The notes under the pieces were generated by a model, which was not told the origin of the DNA, ran no database searches, and saw nothing but the letters and a program-made list of their open reading frames with translations. A program made the translations under genes and the position numbers. Of a stretch of 64,000 nucleotides of DNA, positions 29,334-40,298 are shown piece by piece. Source of the DNA: Oscarella lobularis. Taxonomy: Eukaryota > Porifera > Homoscleromorpha > Homosclerophorida > Oscarellidae. The stretch lies in the NCBI RefSeq assembly GCF_947507565.1, contig NC_089182.1, forward strand, positions 2,170,001-2,234,000. Reading direction: 5' to 3'. Each line of letters opens with the position of its first letter. Positions within the stretch are counted from its first letter, which is position 1.

Positions 29334-32300
29334 TGCACCTACTCCCGCACAGCCACTGCGATCCAGGCTACAGAGAAACGTACGACAGCTATTATCGAAC
29401 TCTTGTGCACAACATACTCACAACAGTCGTCGAAGCACTTCAGGTACTACCGTAGGACTAGCCAAGGCATAGCCAAAGAGCAGACCTATTGTTGCCGTAC
29501 AGAACGATACGTCGAGACGATTCATATGGGAAGAGGTCTCCTTTTTCTCTACGTGGTGGAAGGAGCAAGATCAGGACGTTCGAAGTGCCGTCATGTCGCT
29601 GGCAGCTCAAGGCCGCCTCGAATTTACAGGCGAGACTACAGAAACTTCATACTATACGTCTCTTATTGTCATTTTTGTCTCGGTACCTGAGTACCGAGAC
29701 ATAGTTTTCGGGATGTAAAAAATTACTAACGGGCGCACCGGAAAAGTGGTGGGTAGTAGGCTCTCGCGACTGGGTCCCTCAGGTGTCCGATACATTGTAG
29801 TTGTGCACCTGGGTATTTGTTAAGGTCCTTCTCTTTTCGTTTCGGAGAAATTTGGTTTATTACAGGAAAGAACAATTGGCCAGTCCCTTGTAATTTCACT
29901 GTAATTTATTACACGAAAGAACAGTTGGCCAGTCCCTTGTAATTTTCTTACAGGAAAGAACAGTTGGCCAGTCCCTTGTAATTTCACTGTAAGTTATTAG
30001 ACTAGAGAACAGTTGGCCAGTCCCTTGTAATTTTTCTGTAATTTATTACACTAGAGAACAGTTGGCCAGTCTCTTGTAATTTTCCTGTAATTTATTACAG
30101 GAGAGAACAGTTGGCCAGTCCCTTGTAATTTTTTACACTAGAGAACAGTTGGCCAGTCTCTTGTAATTTTCCTGTAATGTATTACAGGAAAGAACAGTTG
30201 GCCAGTCCCTTGTAATTTTTCTGTAATTTATTACAGGAAAGAACAATTGGCCAGTCCGTTGTAATTTGACTGTACTTTATTACAGGAAAGAACAGTTGGC
30301 CAGTCCCTTGTAATTTCACTGTAATTTATTACACTAGAGAACAGTTGGCCAGTCCTTTGTAATTTTTCTGTAATTTATTACACTAGAGAACAGTTGGCCA
30401 GTCTCTTGTAATTTTCCTGTAATTTATTACAGGAGAGAACAGTTGGCCAGTCCCTTGTAATTTTTCTGTAATTTATTACAGGATTTGAACAGTTGGCCAG
30501 TCCCTTGTAATTTTTCTGTAATTTATTACAGGAGAGAACAGTTGGCCAGTCCCTTGTAATTTTTCTGTAATTTAATACAAGAGAGAACAGTTGGCCAGCC
30601 CCTTGTAATTTCACTGTAATTTATTACAGGAAAGAACAATTGGCCAGTCCGTTGTTGTTTGACTGTAATTTATTACAGTAAAGAACAATTGGCCAGTCCG
30701 TTGTAGTTTGACTGTAATTTATTACACTAGAGAACAGTTGGCCAGTTCTTTGTAATTTTTCTTTAATTTATTACAGGAAAGAACAGTTGGCCAGTCCCTT
30801 GTAATTTTTCTGTAATTTATTACACTAGAGAACAGTTGGCCAGTCTCTTGTAATTTTCCTGTAATTTATTACACTAGAGAACAGTTGGCCAGTCTCTTGT
30901 AATTTTCCTGTAATTTATTACAGGAAAGAACAGTTGGCCAGTCCCTTGTAATTTTTCTGTAATTTATTACAGGAGAGAACAGTTGGCATGTCCCTTGTAA
31001 TTTTTCTGTAATTTATTACAGGATTTGAACAGTTGGCCAGTCCCTTGTAATTTTTCTGTAATTTATTACAGGAGAAAACAGTTGGCTAATCCCATGTAAT
31101 TTTCCTGTAATTTATTACAGGAGAGAACAGTTGGCCAGTCCCTTGTAATTTTTCTGTAATTTATTACAGGATTTGAACAGTTGGCCAGTCCCTTGTAATT
31201 TTTCTGTAATTTATTACAGGAGAGAACAGTTGGCCAGTTCCTTGTAATTTTTCTGTAATTTAATACAGGAGAGAACAGTTGGCCAGCCCCTTGTAATTTC
31301 ACTGTAATTTATTACAGGAAAGAACAATTGGCCAGTCCGTTGTTGTTTGACTGTAATTTATTACAGTAAAGAACAATTGGCCAGTCCGTTGTAGTTTGAC
31401 TGTAATTTATTACACTAGAGAACAGTTTGGCCAGTTCTTTGTAATTTTTCTTTAATTTATTACAGGAAAGAACAGTTGGCCAGTCCCTTGTAATTTTCCT
31501 GTAATTTATTACGGGAGAGAACAGTTGGCCAGTCCCTTTTAATTTCACTGTAATTTATTACAGGAGAGAACAGTTGGCATGTCCCTTGTAATTTTTCTTT
31601 AATTTATGACAGGATTTGAACAGTTGGCCAGTCCCTTGTAATTTTTCTGTAATTTATTACAGGAAAGAACAATTGGCCAGTCCGTTGTGATTTGACTGTA
31701 ATTTATTACAGGAAAGAGCAGTTGGCCAGTCCCTTGTAATTTCACTGTAATTTAGTACACTAGAGAACAGTTGGCCAGTCCCTTGTAATTTTTCTGTAAT
31801 TTATTACACTAGAGAACAGTTGGCCAGTCCTTTGTAATTTTCTTTAATTTATTACACGAGAGAACAGTTGGCCAGTCCTTTGTAATTTCCTGTAATTTAT
31901 TACAGGAAAGAACAGTTGGCCAGTCCTTTGTAATTTTCCTGTAATTTATTACAGGAAAGAACAATATGCCAGTCCGTTGTTGTTTGACTGTAATTTATTA
32001 CAGGAAAGAACAATTGGCCAGTCCGTTGTTGTTTGACTGTAATTTATTACAGTAAAGAGCAATTGGCCAGTCCGTTGTAGTTTGACTGTAATTTATTACA
32101 CTAGAGAACAGTTGGCCAGTTCTTTGTAATTTTTCTTTAATTTATTACAGGAAAGAACAGTTGGCCAGTCCCTTGTAATTTTTCTGTAATTTATTACACT
32201 AGAGAACAGTTGGCCAGTCTCTTGTAATTTTCCTGTAATTTATTACACTAGAGAACAGTTGGCCAGTCTCTTGTAATTTTCCTGTAATTTATTACACTAG

Positions 32301-35300
32301 AGAACAGTTGGCCAGTCTCTTGTAATTTTCCTGTAATTTATTACAGGAAAGAACAGTTGGCCAGTCCCTTGTAATTTTTCTGTAATTTATTACAGGAGAG
32401 AACAGTTGGCATGTCCCTTGTAATTTTTCTGTAATTTATTACAGGATTTGAACAGTTGGCCAGTCCCTTGTAATTTTTCTGTAATTTATTACAGGAGAAA
32501 ACAGTTGGCTAATCCCATGTAATTTTTCTGTAATTTATTACAGGAGAGAACAGTTGGCCAGTCCCTTGTAATTTTTCTGTAATTTATTACAGGGTTTGAA
32601 CAGTTGGCCAGTCCCTTGTAATTTTTCTGTAATTTATTACAGGAGAGAACAGTTGGCCAGTCCCTTGTAATTTTTCTGTAATTTATTACAGGAGAGAACA
32701 GTTTGCCAGCCCCTTGTAATTTCCTGTAATTTATTACAGGAAAGAACAGTTGGCCAGTCCTTTGTAATTTTCCTGTAATTTATTACAGGAAAGAACAATT
32801 GGCCAGTCCGTTGTTGTTTGACTGTAATTTATTACAGTAAAGAACAATTGGCCAGTCCGTTGTAGTTTGACTGTAATTTATTACACTAGAGAACAGTTGG
32901 CCAGTCCCTTGTAATTTTTCTGTAATTTATTACAGGAGAGAACAGTTGGCCAGTCCCTTGTAATTTTTCTGTAATTTATTACAGGAGAGAACAGTTGGCC
33001 AGTCCCTTTTAATTTCACTGTAATTTATTACAGGAGAGAACAGTTGGCATGTCCCTTGTAATTTTTCTGTAATTTATTACAGGATTTGAACAGTTGGCTA
33101 GTCCCATGTAATTTTTCTGTAATTTATTACAGGAGAGAACAGTTGGCCAGTCCCTTGTAATTTTCCTGTAATTTATTACAGGAGAGAACAGTTGGCCAGC
33201 CCCTTGTAATTTCACTGTAATTTATTACAGGAGAGAACAGTTGGCCAGTCCCTTGTAATTTTTCTGTAATTTATTACAGGAGAGAACAGTTGGCCAGCCC
33301 CTTGTAATTTCACTGTAATTTATTACACTAGAGAACAGTTGGCCAGTCCCTTGAAATTTTCCTGTAATTTATTACAGGAAAGAGCAGTTGGCCAGTCCCT
33401 TGTAATTTTTCTGTAATTTATTACAGGAGAGAACAGTTGGCCAGTCCCTTGTAATTTTCCTGTAATTTATTACACTAGAGAACAGTTGGCCAGTCTCTTG
33501 TAATTTTCCTGTAATTTATTACAGGAAAGAGCAGTTGGCCAGTCCCTTGTAATTTTTCTGTAATTTATTACAGGAGAGAACAGTTGGCCAGTCCCTTGTA
33601 ATTTTCCTCTAATTTATTACAAGAAAGAACAGTTGGCCAGTCCATTGTAATTTTTCTGTAATTTATTACACTAGAGAACAGTTGGCCAGTCTCTTGTAAT
33701 TTTCCTGTAATTTATTACGGGAGAGAACAGTTGGCCAGTCCCTTTTAATTTCACTGTAATTTATTACAGGAGAGAACAGTTGGCATGTTCCTTGTAATTT
33801 TTCTGTAATTTATGACAGGATTTGAACAGTTGGCCACTCCCTTGTAATTTTTCTTTAATTTATTACAGGAAAGAACAATTGGCCAGTCCGTTGTAATTTT
33901 CCTGTAATTTATTACAGGAAAGAACAGTTGGCCAGTCCATTGTAATTTCACTGTAATTTATTACACTAGAGAACAGCTGTCCTGTCTTTTGTAGTTTTTC
34001 TGTAATTTATTACAGGAGGGAACATTTGGCCAGTTCCTTGTAATTTTTCTGTAATTTATTACAGGAGAGAACAGTTGGCCAGCCCCTTGTAATTTCCCTT
34101 AATTTATTACAGGAAAGAACAGTTGGCCAGTCCTTTGTAATTTTCCTGTAATTTATTACAGGAAAGAACAATTGGCCAGTCCGTTGTTGTTTGACTGTAA
34201 TTTATTACAGTAAAGAACAATTGGCCAGTCCGTTGTAGTTTGACTGTAATTTATTACACTAGAGAACAGTTGGCCAGTTCTTTGTAGTTTTTCTTTAATT
34301 TATTACTGGAAAGAACAGTTGGCCAGTCCTTTGTAATTTTTCTGTAATTTATTACACTAGAGAACAGTTGGCCAGTCTCTTGTAATTTTCCTGTAATTTA
34401 TTACAGGAGAGAACAGTTTGCCAGTCCCTTGTAATTTTTCTGTAATTTATTACAGGATTTGAACAGTTGGCCAGTCCCTTGTAATTTTTCTGTAATTTAT
34501 TACAGGAGAGAACAGTTGGCCAGTCCCTTGTAATTTTTCTGTAATTTAATACAGGAGAGAACAGTTGGCCAGCCCCTTGTAATTTCACTGTAATTTTATT
34601 ACAGCCGAGAACAGTTGGTCAGTCCCTGGTAATTTTTCTGTAATTTATTACACTAGAGAACAGTTGGCCAGTCCTTTGTAATTTTCTTTAATTTATTACA
34701 GGAGAGAACAGTTGGCCAGTCCTTTGTAATTTCCTGTAATTTATTACAGGAAAGAACAGTTGGCCAGTCCTTTGTAATTTTCCTGTAATTTATTACAGGA
34801 AAGAACAATTGGCCAGTCCGTTGTTGTTTGACTGTAATTTATTACAGTAAAGAGCAATTGGCCAGTCCGTTGTAGTTTGACTGTAATTTATTACACTAGA
34901 GAACAGTTGGCCAGTTCTTTGTAATTTTTCTTTAATTTATTACAGGAAAGAACAGTTGGCCAGTCCCTTGTAATTTTTCTGTAATTTATTACACTAGAGA
35001 ACAGTTGGCCAGTCTCTTGTAATTTTCCTGTAATTTATTACACTAGAGAACAGTTGGCCAGTCTCTTGTAATTTTCCTGTAATTTATTACGGGAGAGAAC
35101 AGTTGGCCAGTCCCTTGTAATTTTTTACACTAGAGAACAGTTGGCCAGTCTCTTGTAATTTTCCTTTAATGTATTACAGGAAAGAACAGTTGGCCAGTCC
35201 GTTGTAATTTTTCTGTAATTTATTACAGGAAAGAACAATTGGCCAGTCCGTTGTAATTTGACTGTAATTTATTACAGGAAAGAGCAGTTGGCCAGTCCCT

Positions 35301-38300
35301 TGTAATTTCACTGTAATTTAGTACACTAGAGAACAGTTGGCCAGTCCCTTGTAATTTTTCTGTAATTTATTACAGGAGAGAACAGTTGGCCAGTCCCTTG
35401 TAATTTTTCTGTAATTTATTACACTAGAGAACAGTTGGCCAGTCCCTTGTAATTATTCTGTATGATTGAGGAAGAGAATAATACTTGATCATCGATGATA
35501 GTATTCATTATCATCACCATCAAGTACCTTCTCTTTTTTCTTTCACGTTGCACTCTGCTTTATATTTTACTGTTACACCTGCAATTTCATGCAAGACAAA
35601 CCGAGACATTTTTCCAAACTAAAACTTGTTTGCTAGGTGGCGGTTGGGTGATGCACGACGAGGCTGTGACGACGTTTCCTGCCATTGTCAATCAGATGAC
35701 ATATGGGCTCGATTTTCTTCACGAGCAGCTCGATTATCGACCTCGCATTGGCTGGCACATCGGTGGGTATTCTCTCTAGCTAAAAATATAATACTTGTGT
35801 AGTTGACTAAACCCGTAGACCCGTTTGGTGCGTCGATTTTTACGCCGACTCTTTATGCTCTTCTTGGCTATGATGCCATGGTGATCAATCGCATTCCTGA
35901 TCAAACGAAACAGGTATTTTGTTATTTGCGCGTGATAATGATTTTAATTAATCCAAAATGTATTTCTTCTGTCGCAGCTATTTAAGAGAAGCCAACACTT
36001 GGAATTCAATTGGCAATCTCACGCGTTGCTCGCCGAAAACGAAACGACGATCTTTACGCACGTTCTCGACTCTCACTATAGCACCCCGCTTATACTCGGG
36101 CTCTCCGTCGAAGTACAGTGATGCGGTTTCAATTGCTTTTGCGCGCACTAACGTTTTGCAGGAAAAGGCTTCTTCGCTGGCCAAGACGTGCCACGAGAGA
36201 TCCGCGTGGTTTCGAACCGATCATCTACTTGTGCCGTTTGGCTCCGACTTTCAGTTCACGGACGCCGAATCGAAATTTCGCGGCATGGACTCGATTCTTT
36301 CCCACATCAACGCTAATCAAGACGTTCGTAATGAATCTGTGCTCTTCAATTTGACCTTTTCGTTCTCTTCTCAGCACTTCAACATGACCATACGATACAC
36401 AACGCTATCGGAATATTTCGACGCCGTTCAATCGACGAATGCCTCGTTTCCAACTTACAGTGTTAGCGTATACCGAATACCATTCCCACTCCAGTTGATT
36501 CTTTTCACAATAGGGACGGGATTTCTTTCCCTATATTGCATGCTCGCCTTGTGGCAGTTCCCAGTGCGGTGGCCTATTGAGTCCTATACCTTGCGGATCA
36601 GACGACTGCTTTTGGAGCGGATTCTTCACGTAATGCGTTACCTCGTGGAATTACAAACGCTTTTATTGATTGATTGATTGATTTATTTTAGATCGAAGCC
36701 GCAACAGAAGTTGCTGTCTCGGCAACAAGACGCGAGTCTTCGTGCTCTGGAGGCACGAGTCACTCACTTGATAGTTTTGTCTAAAAATGCCTGACTCGCT
36801 GTTATAGACTGCTTTTGCCTCGTCAACGATATTGCCTCAAGAAGCCAACGGTGTCGCTGACGTGCTAGAGACGCTGGATTTGGGCAGATCAACGTCGGCC
36901 TTGCTTCAGCATCACGACGCTTTACCTGGCACGTCTTTTCCGAGCTGCTACGACGACTATAACGACAGGCTTCACTCGGCTCTATCTCAAGCGAAGCAAC
37001 GAGAGGGATTGCTTCTGGTGAGATCGAGTGTTCAATCATTTCTTCTTTTAGTTGAGCGTGGTGCTTAGGTATTGCAGCTCTGCGGTGCAGAGTCGGGTTT
37101 TGTATCAAATTTTTCCACGAACACGAGCGCCTTCGAATCCAACAGTTCGAGTTTCGTCGTCGTTGTTCATAATTCTCTAGGATGGACAAGGTTTTGCAAG
37201 ACACTTTGCAAGAAAATGTCACGTTGAAAATTATTCAGGTCTGAGGTGATAGAAATAGATGACATACCTGAAGGAATATGCCTAAAAGTGTTCACAAAAA
37301 ATCTTTCTTTATATGTTTGCTAATGCGAGGTTTTAGTCTGTTGATCCGCGGTACACCAGCCAGCAAGTTGGCTCTGTTCTGTACGTTAGAGTCACGGTGG
37401 GCCCGTTGTCCGCCGTTGCTCTTCTCCTAGAAAAAATTGCGTGCAATCCCAGTAAAGACATAGTTTGACGTTGTTTTAGATGCTGAGGTTTTATGGTAGA
37501 CTCGTCGAAGAAAAGCGATGCGGCGATTTTCCTTAGTAACAGCTTGATTCGACTCGACATTGACTCGGACGGCCGACTCATGAACTTTATTGATTTTGTG
37601 CACAACAAAAGCCTTCCGTTGACGCATACGATCTTGAGGTGATGGTATTGGATTATCTCCTCCGTCTTTTAACCGATCTTGTGTGCAGATATCTCGAACA
37701 TCGTAGTTTTGATCCTATAGGTTTTTCTCAGAGCTCTGTTTACACTTTCATGACGGAAGAAGAGCCAGTTCCTTTTTCGCCTGATGTAATGAAGCGTCTT
37801 GTCGTTGTTGTGTAAAAGCGGCATTATTGTCTGTTAGCCTGGAAGTGCGACTATCACAGCAGAGGGACCTTTAGTTTGGGAAGTGAAAGAGAGTTTTGGC
37901 CAGGTAAATTTGGTGCGGTCTATTCCTATGCAAATGTAAAATTTTCTTCTAGTACATTGAACATTCGTACAGATTGGTAGCAAACAGCAGTGACATTCAA
38001 ATGCATACGAGGTATTCTGGTAGCATTTTGACGTTTGAAACTGAGCTTAGCTGCTAGTATTGGCCCGCTGCCGGATGAACCTTGGGCCTCGTACGTTTCC
38101 ACAATACAGTCTGGAGTTAATAGCGGGCCACTTAGCTTTACAGTTGATAACGAATTCCAAGAAATGGTGCGAACATACTTAGAGTGCCTGGGACCTTGCA
38201 GTCTATATCTTTTTGTAGGCTAGGGAATTCAATAGTAGTGTGCCCGTTCAGGGCAATACCTATCCGTTGACGGGGCGAGTCACACTGAGAGACTCGGGTT

Positions 38301-39156
38301 CTGTGGTGACATGGATTGTCAAGAGACCTGTGGCGGTTTTCGCTGTGAATGGCAGCATTTCAATAATGCTGCACAGGTGAATACACACTACTAAGGTTCC
38401 GAAACGGTAAATCTGAAATCTGATTGTTTGTCTACTTTAGACGGTTAGAAAGTCTTTTTGATCGGAGAGGCAACGACGCCTCTGTCATGAGTGACATTTC
38501 GTTATTGAAGATAAGAGACGCATCTGAAGCAGGTTGGCATCATTTCTTTTCTTTTTAGTGTCTACTCAATCAGCGTGTTCTAGATTGTTTGTATTGTGAT
38601 TCAATGAAAGCACAATATCCGTTATCTACGGTCTTTATTCCTCTGACGGACGTCAGAGAATGGTCTCGATCCTGCAAGGAAGCGTGGAATGGAATGAGTG
38701 TAGAGTCATCCTTACCCAAGGTAAGACTGCAGCCAGATCGCCTCTCTCAGCATAGACGAAAGAGCTTTTTTTCAGTCACTACATCTCGTAAGTCTTCAAG
38801 TAAAAGCTGTCTCCACAAGTGAAAGGATTGTAGGCTTGAGGTACAAAAGCGATTACTGTAAGCAAAAGAACTCTCAAAATTCGTTTCTAAGGCTCCATCA
38901 CAATAACGTCACAAGCACTGTTGTTTCGTTTGACCTTCAGCGTCTGTTTCCAGCGCTTCAGATCCGCTACGCAAATGAAACGTCGGTCGATTTTCACAGA
39001 ATCATTAGAAAGGTACGTACAGTAGCTACAACACAAAGTTTTTGTGTACAGTTTGTGCAGGTCAAATGCACCTTGAGCGGAAGTCCTCGTTCCTGTAACG
39101 TGCACTTCAGACCGATGGCTCTCCAAAGCTACTTGTGCACTCTTTCGACTGCCTGA
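29334..39156 (+). CDS. GH38 class II alpha-mannosidase (Golgi/lysosomal type)
   Basis: N-glycan or lysosomal alpha-mannosidase. The first certain exon is 29334-29443, with the zinc/catalytic motif PHSHCDPGY. Next 29513-29629 region (exon 29503-29629), 35637-35762, 35819-35913 (nucleophile motif DPFG), 35978-36112, 36162-36323 (LLVPFGSDFQF with the acid Asp), 36375-36461, 36514-36629, the ~36840-37020 exon with LLQHHDALPGT, and more small exons to the stop at 39154-39156. All signature metal-binding residues (H, D, D, H) are present. The C-terminal beta-domains (FVVVVHNSLGW, IRLDIDSDGRLMNF) are recognisable. A Cys-rich insertion of ~25 residues (five Cys) follows DFFPY. The intron 29630-35636 is ~6 kb, starts GC rather than GT, and contains the satellite element. 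The N-terminal exon (signal or anchor) was not identified; ATG 29260 with a weak donor is one candidate. Confidence 0.88.
29672..29855 (+). repeat. left module of composite element, copy 1
   Basis: This 184-bp sequence is repeated at 55044-55225 with only a few differences. It opens with a perfect 11-bp inverted repeat, TGTCTCGGTAC / GTACCGAGACA, separated by CTGA. It lies 42 bp inside the mannosidase intron and runs directly into the 49-bp satellite. Confidence 0.85.
29856..35449 (+). repeat. 49-bp satellite array, copy 1 (about 114 units)
   Basis: Head-to-tail 49-bp monomers over ~5.6 kb. Each has the core ACAGTTGGCCAGTCCCTTG, then TAATTTTTCTG, then the near-palindrome CTGTAATTTATTACAG. 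Main variants differ after the palindrome (GGAGAGAAC, GGAAAGAAC, CACTAGAGAAC, GGATTTGAAC) and in the CCCTTG/CCGTTG/CTCTTG position. A marker variant with GTTGTTGTTT recurs at 30651, 31339, 32025, 32810, 34183 and 34820; the gaps are close to multiples of 49 and often ~686 bp (14 units), showing higher-order repetition. The array lies wholly in an intron of the mannosidase gene. Confidence 0.95.
35450..35631 (+). repeat. right module of composite element, copy 1
   Basis: About 182 bp, starting at GTAATTATTCTGTATGATTG, nearly identical to 58221-58405. Shared sequence ends at AAACTTGTTT, five bases before the acceptor AG (35635-35636) of the next mannosidase exon. It contains a GATCATCGATGAT palindromic core and a pyrimidine-rich stretch. 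Confidence 0.85.
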
Positions 39157-39327
39157 ACTAATTGCCAGGCAGCAGCATTAGCCTTATTTTTGTATCTTTG
39201 TATGACGACATGATGCCCGTGAACTCGGCGAATTTTCTCACCTGATACAAGGTAAGCCTCTGTGTTTGTCTGTAGTTAGGTTGGATGTAAGGAACGACTG
39301 AAAACAGCGCACGGCGCGCCAGTACTG

Positions 39328-40110
39328 TAAGTGTAGCGCACGTTCCGCGATGCCCGTACGTTATACAGGCGGCATGTATCACCTAGATTTTGCTGACCAA
39401 GCTTATTGTCGTTACTACGCATCCGTTCGCTTTTTGTCTCCAAAGAGCGATAAAATGTCTTTAGAGTAGACTCCCAATGCCCTTTGCGGTCAATTCTTCG
39501 CCTCTTCTTGCTCGTATGAAGCATTTCGTCATGCGTTACAACTGACGTCATATGTAGCGTGACAGGGCGTGCCCTGCGTACGTAGCACGCGTTCAATTGT
39601 CGATCTTTCGCGTTTTTGATTGATTTTTCACAAAATTCATTTTGTTTGTGGGGTCAGAAACGCATTTGCGGCTGATTAAGAGTGGTTTTGGTTCAATCAG
39701 CGCACTTTTATGGTGAAAAGCTGCAGTCGAAGTGACCCCAGCAGCGTGGTTGTATATATACCCAGCATTTCCATATACCTATCAGTAGCAGGAGCATGAG
39801 CTCTTGGCTAGGATAGAAGGGAGTTGGAAACTCTCCCCAAGGGTTTGACCATCATGGCCCGGTGGTCGGTCATTCTCCTCACCCGACAAGGGCTCCGGCC
39901 TTCCTAGTCATTAGCTCCGCTGCGCCTGTGAGATACCTCTGATACCGGATAAACCTCCATAGCACCGTCTTCCGTGTGGTTTGTATCAAGTGTCGTAACC
40001 TTTTTTAATTTTTAAAAAGTTTGCTACGTGAAAGAGACGCGTTTTTTGACCTTTTAACGGTCAAACTACGCGAAAGGGGCCCCACTTCCGATTTTGATCA
40101 TAGCCAAAAA
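39328..40110 (-). repeat. dispersed ~790-bp repeat, copy A (inverted relative to copy B)
   Basis: On the minus strand this matches 61385-62170 of the plus strand over almost its whole length. Conserved landmarks include the TATATATACCCAGCATTTCC region, the GGGGCCCC-containing end and an open frame of ~90 codons starting [20 protein letters not shown]. Ends are not terminal inverted repeats. No known transposase motif was seen, so it is best treated as a non-autonomous mobile element of unknown class. Confidence 0.75.
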
Positions 40111-40298
40111 ACTTTTGTCACTGTTATTCTCTTACTGTTCATTCACTTTTGGTACCGGTTTGCTCTCTTCCATCTACAAAGTAAAGTAGGAAAAGGCGAA
40201 ACTGAAATTGTTGTTTATTTTTTGTAGCATGCCTCCACGCTGAGATAAGCCCAAGTGCCGTTTTTCCTAAAGAGATACGCACGCTAGGTCATGTTTTC

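Noticed and set aside
30378-35449. Open frames of 66-78 codons in the satellite
   Set aside because: They are translations of the 49-bp repeat in the minus strand and recur with the repeat; no sign of coding.
29856-35449. CRISPR-like array
   Set aside because: Monomers are contiguous with no unique spacers, and the locus is an intron of an animal gene.
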